A stretch of 64,000 nt of DNA from Phellopilus nigrolimitatus. Its lineage: Eukaryota > Basidiomycota > Agaricomycetes > Hymenochaetales > Hymenochaetaceae. The first letter of the stretch is position 1, and each line of letters opens with the position of its first letter. The DNA is taken from positions 930,001 to 994,000 of the forward strand of contig JAJOHG010000002.1 of NCBI GenBank assembly GCA_021029095.1. Direction: 5' to 3'. The translations under genes and the position numbers were made by a program. This document shows positions 1 through 11,791 of this stretch, one piece after another. Below the pieces are notes generated by a model. It was not told the DNA's origin. It saw only the letters and a list, made by a program, of their open reading frames with translations, and did not search any database.

Positions 1-243
1 GTGCACGCCACGTATTTAACACACTGCCACCTGTACCCGATTGGGACGTGCTTTCGCCTCGGCCGGGCGATGAAGAAAAGGTCGCCGAGCTGTTGCGCCA
101 CTTTAAGCTCTCGAGGGCAGTGGCTGACGCGGATTGGGATCCACAAGCGTCGCTGACAGGGAATTATTACGGGGATGACCCGTTTGGTGAAGGGAGTGTA
201 ATCGGATTTCCTGGGTATGGGGAATGTATAGACTTATCTTGAA
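1..243 (+). CDS. 3' end of an unidentified protein gene (5' part outside window)
   Basis: An open frame runs from base 3 to the TGA at 241-243 and encodes about 79 residues. No start codon has good context near the left edge, so this is the C-terminus of a gene that begins outside the window. The tail is acidic and hydrophilic, with a proline-flanked stretch (PPVPDWDVLSPRPGDEEK) and a glycine/aspartate-rich end (YYGDDPFGEGS). I see no membrane segment or recognised domain. Codon use resembles the neighbouring genes. It ends about 200 bp before the 3' end of the next gene, so the two are convergent. Function is not assignable from this fragment. Confidence 0.55.
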
Positions 244-451
244 AGTTTCGTCCGGCTGCTTACTCTCAATCATTATCCACAATGTATTTTAACCTCAGCA
301 TATTCTGAACTGCAAAATTACATAACGTCCATTATCCATTACTAGCAAGAGTTTAAGAAATGTAAGCAAACGTTCTAGCCAAAATACACAGAGCAAATCA
401 GACATAGCTTGGAATTGTGAAAACGACGAACAATCAAATTGCGACTTTTGT

Positions 452-3400
452 TTAGGAGCGGGATTCAAGATAAGACAAAAGGGACGCAAACGCTTTTCGA
501 GGCTTGGACAGCTTGCTGCCTGCCCTCTTCTCTTTTGGGATACTGAACTGGCCATCACTATCTGAATCAGAACCAGATGACGACGATTCCTCATCGTCCG
601 CGCCAGTACCAGCACCGGTACCTCGCGTACCGCTGGCTAACGATGTTACAGGCGCAAGCGGAAATGATGGGTGAGGCGTTGCGGCCGGTGAAAAGAGATC
701 CTGACGTGCTGCGATGTCATTCAAGCTGGGAAACGTGTTTAGCGATGGATGCGGTGCGCGAGCATGTATCTGTTTTCCTGTCACATTCCCTTTGTCTGCA
801 TCAGAGTCTTCTGCAGAGTCTCCGACATCCGACGAGGGGGAAGATGCTGTGCGGACAAGGTCCAAGTTCGCTCCTAGTATTCCTTCAGCGGCTGGAAGAG
901 GCAAAACTGCAGGACTACCATCCGCGCGGATGTCGTCATTAATGGAACCTTCTACCTCCGTCGTCGACGCACTCTTCCTCTCCAGTTCAGCGCCGACACG
1001 GCCGTGAAACGTGTTCAGCGATGGACGCGGTGCGCGAGCATGTATCTGTTTCCCTGTCACATTCCCTTTGTCTGCGTCAGAGTCTTCTGCAAAGTCTCCG
1101 GCATCCGGCGAGGCGGAAGACGCTGTGCGGACAAGGTCCAAGTTCGCTCCTAGTATTCCTTCAGCGGCTGGAAGAGGCGAAACCGCAGGACTATCGTCCG
1201 CACGAATGTCGTTATTAATGGAGCCTTCTACCTCCGTCGTCGACGCACTCTTCCCCTCAAGTTCAGCGGCGACACGTGCAGTGCTCTCCTCGCTATTGTC
1301 GGGCGTCATTCCACGGGCGTAGCTTGTCCTTTTATCTAAGGCTTTAGAGCTATCAATATCGACCATCTGGTCGATTTTAGAGTCGGAATCAGGTTGAGAT
1401 GTAGCCCCCACAAGCGACGGATTACATATCAATTTTCTGTGCCCAACTTGAGAAAGGGAAGTTAACGGAATCACAACTTCAACTTCACGCTTTTGTTTCA
1501 GCCTGCGCAGCCTTCCAGCTATGCTAGGGCTGTTATCCCTCTCTTTTTCTTCAACTATAGGCGGGCGTTGTTCCTTCCGTTGTTGCGTAGTAGGCTTTGA
1601 TAGCTCTTGGACAGCCGTACCTTGGCTACTAGGATCAACAGAGAGTGAGCGAGGTGTATTGTACCGTAGGGGTTTGATGATGGGGGTAAACTCCGCATGG
1701 GACTCATCGATTCCATCTATCTCTCCGGGTACCGGTGAATTGACACTGGTACCTTCCTGGGTGAGAGAAAGATCGTCCGAGACGATATTCAGCGATGCAA
1801 GCCTCCCGAAGCGATCTTTCATTCGCTTGATTGTGCCAGGTGTGCCGGGTAGTGAAACGGATGGCTTGGGAGTAGGCTTGGGAGTAGGAGGGGAATTTGC
1901 CTTGGTCTCTTTGCTCTCCTTGCCCGTAACAGTCTTTGTCTGAGCGCTCTGGGGCGCGGTATCAGGATGGCTAGACACGTCCGGCGTTGCTAGACTCGGC
2001 CGTTCCCCGAATTGTCTCACAGCCGAAGACACTGGTTCCGTAGATATAGAGACACTTGACGACTCGGGCGTGGCATTAATGCGTTGCCGCGCCTTCCGCA
2101 GAACGTCATCAATAACGTCGTCAAGAGCCGTCTGAAGACTATCTGACGACGTGTGCGCACCATCAGTCGCTGCCTTTGTTTTCTTCGCCTTCTTCGCCTT
2201 CGCTGGGGTATTAGCTTCGCCAGCAGAGGCTATAGCCGAAGCAACTAGTTGAAGGTTTACTTTTAAGATTCTCGGTCCAATGATGGAATGACGCACCTTC
2301 AGCAGCGAAAGTAACTGAGCTAGTCCCCGCTGGAACAGGCACGCCGGATGGAACAATGGAAACGTCATTACCGACGCCCTCAGCGATCTTCCGCTTTTTA
2401 GTCTTAGCTGTTAGTATATGAGTTATAGCTTGTAACAACACAAAAACCGATGAACGCATTACACACCTGTTTCAACTGATGCAGCTGGGTTGGCAGCGCT
2501 CGAAGCTTCAGGGAGCTTACGCTTTTTCTTCTGAGTGTCAGAAGAGGATGTCTTTGTAGTGGAAATGACAGGAGTTGCGGATGGTTGTATGTCTTCTACC
2601 TGTTTCTTCTTTGGTTTTTCCACACCTGAAACCTCTGAAGTGGCGGGTGCAGCAAGAGGAGGTTGCTCGATCGATTCTAATGACGCCAAAGCTTTATTCT
2701 TGGACCGGGAAGATGCCTTTACCTTCTCAGACTTCGTCTTTTCCTCCTCGGCCTGAGGCGCAGTGGGCTGAGAAGGCCCGGCAGTTTTAAGGATCTCCTC
2801 CAGGTTCGGTAGAGAAATCTGATTGGACGTAGAGAAAAGGGGGGCAGCCGTAACGGCGGGTAAGGCATCTGTTTCCACCAATTTCTTTTTGGCTTTTCCG
2901 TCTTTCTTCTTTTTCTCTTTCAGTGGATCCCCTGACGTGGGTGGTAGATGTACGAGGGATTCGGCAGTTGAAGGGAGCCCTGCAGAGGGATTCAAATTGA
3001 AGCGTGCAGCACTCTGTGTAAGCCTTTTAGTCTGATTATCAACTAAGGAAGACAAGTCGTCTGGAGTTGTTCAGAACCTCTAAGCATAAAACATGTGTAG
3101 AAATTATAGACCATACTTACCATTTGGCTTCGGCGAAGCACTCGCAATACTTCCATCCCCTGGCTCGGGAGGTAATATCGCTGACACTTGCTTTGATCGC
3201 TTTTTTTTCTTCGTGATTTCCAACAGTGGCTCTTCAACTTGAGCGGCAGAAGTGGGTGGTGTCTGGCAAACTAAAGATTATGAGTGATACATAAAGATAA
3301 AAAGACAATCAAGATTTCTATAAACCTGGCACGGATAACTTCTTTTTCCGTTTCGACTTCGACTTTTTAGCTGGAGCCTCCGTGCTTCCGCAGAGCGCTG

Positions 3401-4136
3401 CGGATGCTGGCGCTCCCGGTATGGCGGTCGGCGAGGATGGCAGAGCAGATGCTTCAATCGTTTTTGATTTTCGCTTGTCTTTTTCCTCTGGGAATGCTGC
3501 AGTATCAGGTGCACCAATTGGAATGGAGGGAGCGTCCGGGGCGACAACACTGGCAGTCATGCGGCTGGTCTTCTTTTTCTTCTGCACTCTTGCGGAAGGC
3601 TCTTCAGGGAGTGCGCTAACCTGCTTAACGAGTTATATGGGTTATTATGATTTATAGTCAACATTCTTCAAACCAGAATGTAGATGATGAACGAACTTCA
3701 GGTTGCTTTTGCGGCTCCGCGAACTTCGACGAGCCCGGGAATGTCACCCTAACTTCCACGCCACCTTTAGAGAATGCATACGATCGGAGCGCGTCAAAGT
3801 CATCCTCTATGGTTGCTTAGGCTAAAACACTCTCAGATAATACGAGTATATATATTCTTACCATCCTCCAGATCTATGGTCCTCCCGTCCCGTCCTTGGG
3901 ACAGCTCGACCGTGGTTCCCGCGTCAAGGCCAAGTTTCTTGAGTACGGTAGCCTTCGTAGCTTCTAGCGAGGTCTCTACGCATTCCATAAGGCCTTAATA
4001 TCGCAATCGAGCCGTGCATTTGCAGTTTCTCCGCAGACTCACCCTTGAAGAGCCGTTCGAACGTCCTGCTTGGCGTCACGAACGTGATGCGCGGAGGCGA
4101 CACATCTGCTTCGCGCTTGCGTTTCTTGGATTCCAT
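452..4136 (-). CDS. Lysine/serine-rich, probably nuclear or nucleolar protein with internal tandem duplication
   Basis: The gene starts at the ATG at 4136 (MESKKRKREADVSPPRITFV) and is joined across several short introns (for example 4029-4072, after the codon-splitting G of FERLFKG, and one near 3835-3870) to a stop at 452. The first ~110 residues form a compact, non-repetitive domain (TVLKKLGLDAGTTVELSQ, then DDFDALRSYAFSKGGVEVRV) that looks like a ubiquitin/PB1-type fold. The rest is disordered: repeated KKKRK/KKKK basic clusters that would act as nuclear localisation signals, alternating with acidic and Ser/Pro/Thr-rich stretches, ending in a DDEESSSSGSDSDSD tract. The overall composition resembles SRP40/Net1-type nucleolar proteins. 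A nucleolar Dnt1/Net1-like role is possible but unproven. A 92-residue unit is duplicated in tandem near the C-terminus. No frame break was found in the parts I checked. Confidence 0.7.
731..1282. repeat. Two-copy 276-bp in-frame tandem duplication inside the 452-4136 gene
   Basis: Bases ~731-1006 and ~1007-1282 are near-identical copies with an exact 276-bp offset: the motif gcgatgga[t/c]gcggtgcgcg starts at 742 and again at 1018. Since 276 is divisible by three, the protein carries two 92-residue units, each containing KSASTTEVEGSIN, LPLPAAEGILGANLDLVRTA and DKGNVTGKQIHARAP. The copies differ by scattered substitutions, several of them synonymous. Confidence 0.95.
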
Positions 4137-4337
4137 TGGCGCGGTTTCGATAAGAGATACACAGCAAAAATATTCAAGATCGTATGGATATGCGAGCGAG
4201 AATACACTTCGTCGTGTGAGTGCTCGGAGTCTGCAAGCTGTCGCGTCTAAATTTCTGTACGTGTATTAGTCAGCACGCCCACCTGCCAAATCCGTCTAGC
4301 CAACCGTGCCAGCTACTCTCAAGTTAACACCGTCATT

Positions 4338-4772
4338 ATGGCCGGCGCACCTGGTACGTTTCTCTTTGAAAGTTGGTTGTATTGAAAGCATATGAAAGCT
4401 CGTGTGGCAGGCTCTGGCTTCCACCCACACGTTCCTGGTTTCCGCTATCAGTTTCTCGCGAAGGGACTGGGTGCAACAATGTGGTTCTTCATCTTCTACC
4501 GCGCAAGGCGAGTCTTTTTCGTTTATTTTGCTCTGACTGGATATTAATTGCTGAAATGATTGCGTCTATGTCTCTGTTTTTTATTTTACTTTTTCTACCC
4601 AACAGACAAGACGGCTCGAAACTCTTGGTGAGTTCTTGTGTTTTGCGTGTCTCGCGACTGTCCATTCGAGGTTGAAGCTAACTGGCATCGGTTTTCGTTT
4701 CATTTGTAGGGTTTGAGCCATCCGTGGGAGAACCACGGACACCACGAAGCACACGCGGAGGACCACCATTAA
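4338..4772 (+). CDS. Mitochondrial complex I small accessory subunit (NDUFB2/NB2M-like)
   Basis: Four exons read 4338-4353, 4411-4507, 4606-4627 and 4710-4772. They give a 65-residue protein starting MAGAPGSGFHPHVPGFRYQF, with one membrane segment (GLGATMWFFIFYRAR) followed by QDGSKLLGLSHPWENHGHH and a His-rich tail. The GATMWFFIFYRxxxDG..LLG pattern matches the single-span NDUFB2 (AGGG) family of NADH:ubiquinone oxidoreductase, located in the membrane arm in the inner mitochondrial membrane. The length is typical of fungal members. Exons 1 (16 nt) and 3 (22 nt) are very small. The second intron (4508-4605) starts with GC instead of GT; the frame and conserved protein force this boundary. The frame is intact. 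The assignment rests on motif recall, not alignment. Confidence 0.75.
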
Positions 4773-5030
4773 AACTGGGACTGGGCTTCAGACATCGGAT
4801 CGATCACTGTAATACTGCGAGCGAATCTAATGCGCTTGCAATAACAAGTGCGCTCTAGGACATCGTTATGGTTGTCTTTTGAGAATAAAAGGATGGATTA
4901 GAAACGTCACAAAGCTAAGTGAAACGAACTAAAGTGAGATGATAAGATACTTCGTGCAGGGATAAACACTCGCAAAGGCATTAATTGACTATATGAACTA
5001 AAGATTCCGCGTCATACCGTCTAGACTGCA

Positions 5031-7643
5031 CTACCCAGTAAAACCAGACGTCTCTCCCAGATTGCCCATATCTGCCATCTCTCTAAAACTATCCATCGTC
5101 TTCATTCCCCAGACTTCCTCCATCCCGCCATGGTCTGACCCCCATCCGAGTCCTGAAAGCGCCTCGACGGGATTCGTGGGCATGGTCATGAATAGCTCCA
5201 GTTCCGGCCAGAGGCACCCAGCGGCCGATGCATGCACATGGGGCTGTGTTGGAATCGGAGCGGTGGATGCAGACAGTTTCATACTTGGGTCCGGGACGCC
5301 GTTCGCCGATTCCGTCAGTTGGGAAACGAATTCGGCGTCCGACTTTGCCTGCGTGGGCAGATGCAGCTGCACGTCCTCATTCTCACTGTCCTTTTCTGCG
5401 ACCGCCTTGCCAGGTTTCGAGTGTATGCTGGTTTGCTGTTTTGGAGTCGACGCTTGCAAGATGCGGAGGATTTTGATTGCCTGTGGTCCGATATCTCCGA
5501 AGTCTCTACCCTTTATGCTCTCAAAGAGCTCGATGGCCGCCTCGCGCTCCGTCCACCAATCCTGTGCGCAAGGGTGGCCCGGGGCGCGCAAGAGAACGAT
5601 GCTGAGCATGACGGCGGCCTCGAAAATGGGGAGATTGACAGAAAAGCAAATCTGACGCGTCCACCACATCTTCAACAGAAGAGTGCGCTGTGAGCGCAGA
5701 AGCCTGAGGGCATGTGTTGCAAGAGTACCACAATCCCAAGTATAACCTTTACTCAGAGGTGGTCCTGTCGTGCGGCTCCTGGATTCAGCACCCGATGAGG
5801 CCAAAAAAGGCTGCGAAGGAGATATAGGTTGCGCGCAAGGAAGCGAACGGTGAAAAAGCATACGGACACGTCTCAGAGAAACCGTGAAGCATGAGACGCA
5901 GGAGGCCTAGCTTAGGATATACGTAGTCGAAGGACGTATCGGGTAATTGGGAAAATGAGAGATATGATGGTACAGACGCTTCCCATTCGGCCATCCTGGC
6001 GTCAAAGTCTGCCTTGCCATCGCTAGGGTCTGGGTGGACGCTTAAAAACTCGGAAAACTAAATCAATGTTTTTCCTATAACGAAGTGGCGAGTACGTTAT
6101 CTTTCGCTTCGCTGACTAGTGTTGTACAGCGTGATCAAGGCAACTTGGAATATGACCGCAGTGTTGCTGCTTCCGTCCAAAGCAAGATCCGTTGATACCC
6201 TTGGGAGAGAAATGTCGCAGTCTCGAGCATGGCTGACTACTGGCCTTCCAAGTACAAGGGAAAGGAACCTGGGAAATACGTGGAAGTTCAGGAAGCAGGC
6301 GCGAAAATATTCAACGATCAGATTCCCAACCTATCGGTCACTGCGCACAAGTGCCAGGAAAGACATCTGAGGATCTGCTCATCCTCTGTCATTTCTCTCC
6401 AGCTCTTCGGCGTCGGATTCCGATGCAAGCCAGCATTCTGAGCGTTTCTTAGAGCGCTGCTGACCAGCTTCCATGCCTAATGAAAAACAAAAAAGAGGAA
6501 TGTTTATATTAGCAAAGCGGAAACTGCAGCTTATGGCTTAATTTAATTACCTCGGTCATTTGCCCTCTATCTATCATGTACTTTCCGAGGAGGGCTGCTG
6601 CAAGACATGCGTACGCTGCGCCTTCCGAGCACATCGCCGGCTGGGTCGAAGTAAACGAGGTACACAACATGTCTTCTCCGCGGCGCCTCGCAGTTAAGGC
6701 CTGAAGGAAGTACTTGCGGCTTTCGTCCTCGGTTGCACAGGCGGACGAAAGTGCGAACATCACGAAGAGCAGGGTGACCCAATGGAAGTTAATTCGGTTG
6801 AGGGATGTGCGATCTGCTTGGATAGTAACCCACATCTGGTCGTATACTCTGAGAACGAGCTTCTGCGGAACACCGATGCACCAGTTTTCATGCTCGAAGT
6901 AGCTAGTGATGAGTGCATCGCAGTGGAGTTTATCCGGGAAGTCGGATATGAGACTCTCCATTGAGCTCGTAAACGTGTCGGATATAGTAGAAAAATACTG
7001 GGCACTTGGGAAAAAAGGAAGTCCGGGGGGCTTGTCGATAGGACTTTGAGGGACAGAGTCGTCGAGCTAGACGGCGAATTGGATATTAATTCTCGGAAAG
7101 CGAAGTTAGGCATGGGCGTACTCTATGCAAAGCCCAAACAAGTGAACCAGTTCCCAAATATTCGCCCTAAGGTGTAAATATAGATAAATTTATTTATAAC
7201 TGGAAGAGAGAGGAACGCAACTGACCTGGTTTGCAACGGTTAACTGTGCCAGAGAAATAGCTGCTTGTTTCACCTCAAGGCTGACAGTTGGATCAGATGG
7301 AACTCCAGACTTATTCCCCGTTGCGTAAGGAACGAAGCAGGAGGAGGCCTGAGAGCAGGAGTCATCGTATATATCTGTCTGTGTGTGCTTTTCTAGTTGG
7401 TGAGTTCGCTGTCCTGGGCCCAGGCGGGCGGGCAGGTTGAGGGCGAGAGAAGGGTTCAGTGGCCCAATAACAAAGATGCTCAACCCCGCGAGACTTGCAA
7501 AGGCCGCATGGCTGCTGTCTATCGCACTTCTGCCGGCGTCTGGTGCATTCGACGCAGCTGACTCTGAGACGGCGGCGCTTCTTCTTGCCCAACGCGGCTG
7601 TTGTGGTATATGAGCTCGAGCTCAAGCTGGCTTCTGAATCCAT
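5031..7643 (-). CDS. Zn2Cys6 (Gal4-type) fungal transcription factor, paralogue A
   Basis: The start was placed at the ATG at 7643 (MDSEASLSSSS) because the neighbouring paralogue begins the same way; an upstream in-frame ATG at 7823 is less likely. The binuclear zinc cluster is complete in one exon: a basic RRRLRVSC leader, then six cysteines spaced C-x2-C-x6-C-x5-C-x2-C-x8-C (CVECTRRRQKCDRQQPCGLC, then C after KSRGVEHL). It is followed by a Pro-rich linker and a long regulatory region containing SDFPDKLHCDA, RINFHWVTLLFVMFALSSAC, LFHRSLPCAQ and FEAAVMLSIVLLR, of the fungal-specific transcription-factor middle-homology type. The end is acidic and methionine-rich (GGMEEVWGMKTMDSFREM). The frame between the zinc cluster and the linker (7370-7440) changes, by an unseen intron or an indel. 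It sits tail-to-head with paralogue B on the same strand, indicating tandem duplication. The target is unknown. Confidence 0.85.
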
Positions 7644-8658
7644 GGCAGATAAAATGTGTCGTATAATGTTAAGTGCGTACTCCGACTGCTCGACTATAAG
7701 AGCAAATAAAAGCGAACAGTGACGGCATGTAATAGCGCCGATCATCGAAGATATCGAAGCGGTCAAGATTTCGCACTTAAGCTTTATTATGTAATTGGAC
7801 CTACATGTACATCGGGTTGCCACCGGGTAAACTCACCTACCTCCTTTGTGATCTCCTAAGCTGTTTCTGACTCTTTATGTCTCGAGTTTCCCGAGCTCCT
7901 CGCTATTGTACATGCTCGTAACGCATTTTACGGCTACTTCAAATTCGCCCGATTGCCTTCTGTGCGCCGATCGACGCCGCAATCTGTGATCGACGCGGCC
8001 ACAAGGAACAAGCTTCTGAATTATTATGTCCGACACATCGGTGACCTACCCAAGCTATAACAACCAATCATAATTCTAACACGCAGAATGTTAGAACCCC
8101 TTGTTAAACCGCATGATCTCTCTCAGAAGTTAAGCACTGATTTCATTGTCTTCTTCCGTGTCGGGCACTGCCCTTGATCTCGATACGAAACTTACGAGTT
8201 GGAGTAACCTCTAAAATTTGTTTATCGTTGTACTTAATGTTTAACATCCTGCCGGAACAGGGTGGGCCACATTATATCTGCTCTTTGACTACCTGTGAAA
8301 TTGGCTAGATGGCGTGCTCGAGGCGGTCTTAGCAGTCTAAGATAGCGACCAATAGCGGCAATGCACTGTCATTTTTGAAAAAGACGATTCCAAGCAAAAA
8401 GTGCACGACGCTCATCTCAGTTGTCAGACCATCAGAAACGATATTATTGGCCAAGCATCTGGATTGATGATGAGATTACTACCGCGTAATCCATAAACGC
8501 CGGTAATCGGAAGACTCTAAAGACGTAGGATTTCATAACAAACAAGTTACAGCTCCTAGACAACAAAGTAGATAAACGAATAAATAAATACCAGAAAACA
8601 TACTGTACATCAGGATATTTACAACGCAGTTAACAGATTTCAGAGCCAATAATTAGGG
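7644..8658. other. Intergenic region between the two Zn2Cys6 paralogues
   Basis: About 1 kb lies between the start of paralogue A and the stop of paralogue B. Both are on the minus strand, so it should hold the promoter and 5' leader of A and the 3' region of B. It is moderately AT-rich with no long ORF in either direction, no tRNA-like fold and no transposon ends that I can see. Confidence 0.6.
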
Positions 8659-11258
8659 TCACTTCAAGTTCACATTATGCAGTAAATCGAACGCGGTGAC
8701 CGATAATGACCCGTTCAGACTGTCCTCTAACCATTCCATAGGGAAGTCCAGGGATTGTAGCACATCGGTGGGCAGCGTTGACTGGAACATACTCGCCGAA
8801 AAATGCTGGTTGTCCAGTGCAGGCCACGTCAAGCCGCTACCCGTGTTCAAGCAAGACACCGATACAGGAGGATCACAGCCGAATGGAGCGGTCTGGACGC
8901 CGGAGCCAGAGGTCACGCTATTACCGGTCGAAAGGTAATCCGTGCCAGCACCCACGCCTCTGAACTTGCTGTCCTGCAGCACCCGCAATACGAGAATCGC
9001 TTGCTGCACAATGACCCCGTTGTCCCTGTCCTTTAGGCTCTCTAACATATTGATCGCGAGGTCGCGCTCCGCCGCCCATTCTTTAGCGCGGGGATTATGT
9101 GGGTCGCGCAAAAGCGCAATGCTCAACGTGATTCCTGCCTCAAAGATAAATAAGGTTGTTGAAAAGCCTATTTGTCGCTGCTCTCGCAGGCGCTCGATGA
9201 CCTTCTGCCGGTTGTGTAAAATGCTGATCGCGAGTGAGGTGAGCTTTTCGAAGTCCCAGCACGCGCTGCCGGTGGCCTTAAGGGTTGAAGCAGAAGCAGG
9301 ATTAGCACGTGCGGAATTGACGTCGACGCCGTCATTGACGCCAGTAGACCTGATCTCCTGTGCGCAGGGTAGCGAGCGATGGAATAGCATACAAAACGTG
9401 AAATAGAAGTTTGCAAGTTCGTTGCGGTGCAAAGGCAGGTCAGGATAGACGTGATCGAGGGATGTATCGGGCTGCAGGAAGGCGAGGAACTTCGGAAGCG
9501 ACGCCTCCCATTTCTTCATTTTGGCGTCGAAGTTGATGTTCCCGTCGAGCAAGTCCGGATGTACGCTCAGATACTGCAATTTCATACAAAATATGGTACA
9601 TTAATGTTAGGAAGAAAAAAAAAGGCACACGAATGCGCACCTTGTTCTTTTCTTCACTGATGATGTCAATCAGTGTGGTTATGAATGCTTGGTAGAAGCG
9701 AGCGGTTTTTGAACTGCCGTCCGATGCAAGAGTCATTGAAGGCATTGAGAACATAGGTACATCGCAGTCGCGCGCGCGAATCATAACTGGCCTTCCTAGT
9801 AAAAAAGACAAGAATCTGTGGAAATGAGCTTAGTACCCGTTCGAAAACATTATTAAGTAAGCACGAACTTGTCCCTCAGAGCACACAAATGCCATGCCAA
9901 ACTCCTGAGAAATATTTCTTCCTTGCTATTATTTTTCCACTTTATCGATGCTGGGTTGAGATGCAGCCCTGCGTTTTGTGCGTTCCGCAGGGCCGAGCCG
10001 ATCAATTTCCACGCCTTCATCGAAAGGAATAAACGGTATATTCATCAAAACTGCGATTTGCCAACTTGAGGTGGAAACATAATACCTCTGTCAATTGGCC
10101 TCTGTCGCACATGTACTTCGCGATGAGCGACGCTGCGATGCATCCGTACGCAGTTCCTTCCGTGAACAGGTCAGGAGTTCGTGGCGAGACGAACGATGCG
10201 CAGAGAAGATCCTCCGCGAGACGCTTGCCTGTGAGAGCCTGCAGGAAATACTTCCTGCTCTCTTCCTCTGTCTCGCATGTTGGCGACACCGCGAACATAG
10301 CAAAAAGGAGCGTGACCCAGTGGAAGTTTATACGACTCAACGACGTATGGTCCGCCTGAATGGTATCCCACATTCCGTTATACGGTGCAAGGATAAGCAT
10401 CTGCGGGATCCCAGAGTGGGTACTGTCGTGCTCGAAAAAGCCCTCGACGAGCACGTCGCAGCGTAGCTTGTCCGGAAACCCCGAAATGAGGGTCTGCAAG
10501 GAGTTGAAGAATGTGTCAGAGATAGCGGAAGAATACTGGCTGCTAGTGAAGAAAGGGAGCCCGGCGGATTTTCCGACTGAGATTTCTGGTCCGCCCTGAG
10601 TCGTCGAGCTGCCAGTAGAGTCAATACGACGCTCGAAAAAAGGACTTCGAACATACCCTGTGAAGAGCAGAAACCAGAGAACCGGCTCCGAGGTATTCTC
10701 CCTGAACATTGATTCGTCAGGTGCGGCAGGACGTCTACAGAGGGCCCAAACATACATGTCTAGCGACGGACAATTGGGCCAGTGCGATGGCCTGCCTCTT
10801 TCACATCTTGGTCTACCACTAGTACACTGTCAGGACTGGCCGACGTGTGCGACGATGCAGAATGCGAGCCAGAGATTCTTAACGTCGGATGTAACTCTAT
10901 AGACGGGTTTGAAGTTGTCCTAGGCTGCGACTGCGACTGCGACTGCGACTGCGACTGCGACTGTCTTTTGGAAGATGATACTCCGGACCTCTGTGCGGCA
11001 GGTGGGCGAGCGGGCGGTGGGCGTGCAAAGGGTTCAAGCTCCCAGCGACAGATGTCCTCGACGCCTCGGCTCTTGCACAATCCACACGGTTGCTGTCTGT
11101 CGCACTTCTACATACCAAAGGAACATCAAACAGTGTCGTATGATCGAACTGGAGAAAGAACTGACTTGTCTCCGGCGAGTACACTCGACGCAACTGACCC
11201 TCAGTCTTCTGCGGGTCTTTTTCCTCGAGGGAACCGACGCAGATTCAGCTTCAGACAT
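8659..11258 (-). CDS. Zn2Cys6 (Gal4-type) fungal transcription factor, paralogue B
   Basis: It starts at the ATG at 11258 (MSEAESASVPSRKK). The zinc cluster has the same six-cysteine pattern as paralogue A, but an intron falls between CVECTRRRQ and KCDRQQPCGLCKSRG (donor GTCAGT, acceptor ATGTAG). Next come a Pro-rich linker and a (Gln-Ser)n run encoded by a hexanucleotide microsatellite. The regulatory region carries AGLPFFTSSQYSSAISDTF, SGFPDKLRCDVLVEGFFEH, RINFHWVTLLFAMFAVSP, LFHRSLPCAQ and FEAGITLSIALLR, closely parallel to paralogue A. The end is acidic and hydrophobic (DVLQSLDFPMEWLEDSL), typical of an activation domain. At about 10791 the frame of DVKEA is broken by one extra base before AIALAQLSVA; paralogue A reads VKQAAISLAQLTVA there. 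The family acts in the nucleus as a DNA-binding regulator. Its targets cannot be inferred. Confidence 0.85.
10921..10965. repeat. Hexanucleotide microsatellite (gactgc)n encoding a Gln-Ser run
   Basis: About seven tandem copies of gactgc on the plus strand are read on the minus strand as alternating CAG-TCG/CAG-TCR codons. They give a QSQSQSQS tract in the linker of the Zn2Cys6 factor. The paralogue at 5031-7643 lacks it, so it arose after the duplication. It should be length-polymorphic. Confidence 0.9.
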
Positions 11259-11791
11259 CACAAACTTAAGGCCAGCTAGAAACAGAAAAATGAAATGACG
11301 AGAGTCCAGTCGGAGTGTCTGATTGACTCTTAAATCCGCCTCTGGCCGAACTCGTCGGTGTTAGCAGATGAACCTTCGGCATCTACCGGATGGGACTCCG
11401 GGCCGACACAGCTCAAGTATTATTTCCTCTTGAAATAAAGAGACCTGTTCACATCTGCATGCACACGGATATCAAGTCCATTCGGCGCTCAACTGATACA
11501 TGTATGAGCTCGAGAAGTCGGGCGCTCGACTGAGATAAGCACGGTGGATGGCGGAGTCGACTCCGCATTGAGACGAATTTGGTTCCGTTGGCATATACAT
11601 ACCCCTCAATCCTTCTCTACCACATCGCTCGCGCACTTACCACCGGACGCACTGTAGCGTGAGATGCTGCTGTGCTTGGCTTCAATGCTTATCCAAATTC
11701 AGGGCAAGTTAGGTCTTCAATGCACTGTATTAGAGTGTAACCCTAAGTTGTCCCCTTATGGAGGACAGCCGAGCGTTCCAATTCGAACTTT
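11259..11791. other. Divergent intergenic region between the Zn2Cys6 factor B and the GH63-like gene
   Basis: About 530 bp separates two divergent transcription starts. It is a mixed-composition promoter region with a pyrimidine-rich stretch around 11600-11640. I see no RNA gene or repeat. The first ATG on the plus strand that could matter is at 11792. Confidence 0.5.

Noticed and set aside
5062..5693. Plus-strand ORFs of up to 197 codons opposite the Zn2Cys6 factor A C-terminus
   Set aside because: They are mirror frames of a well-supported minus-strand gene and have no domain.
8100..8200. Sequence gatctctctcagaagttaagcac resembling a 5S rRNA box A
   Set aside because: Only the short core matches; the flanking stems of a 5S rRNA are absent, so it is likely chance.
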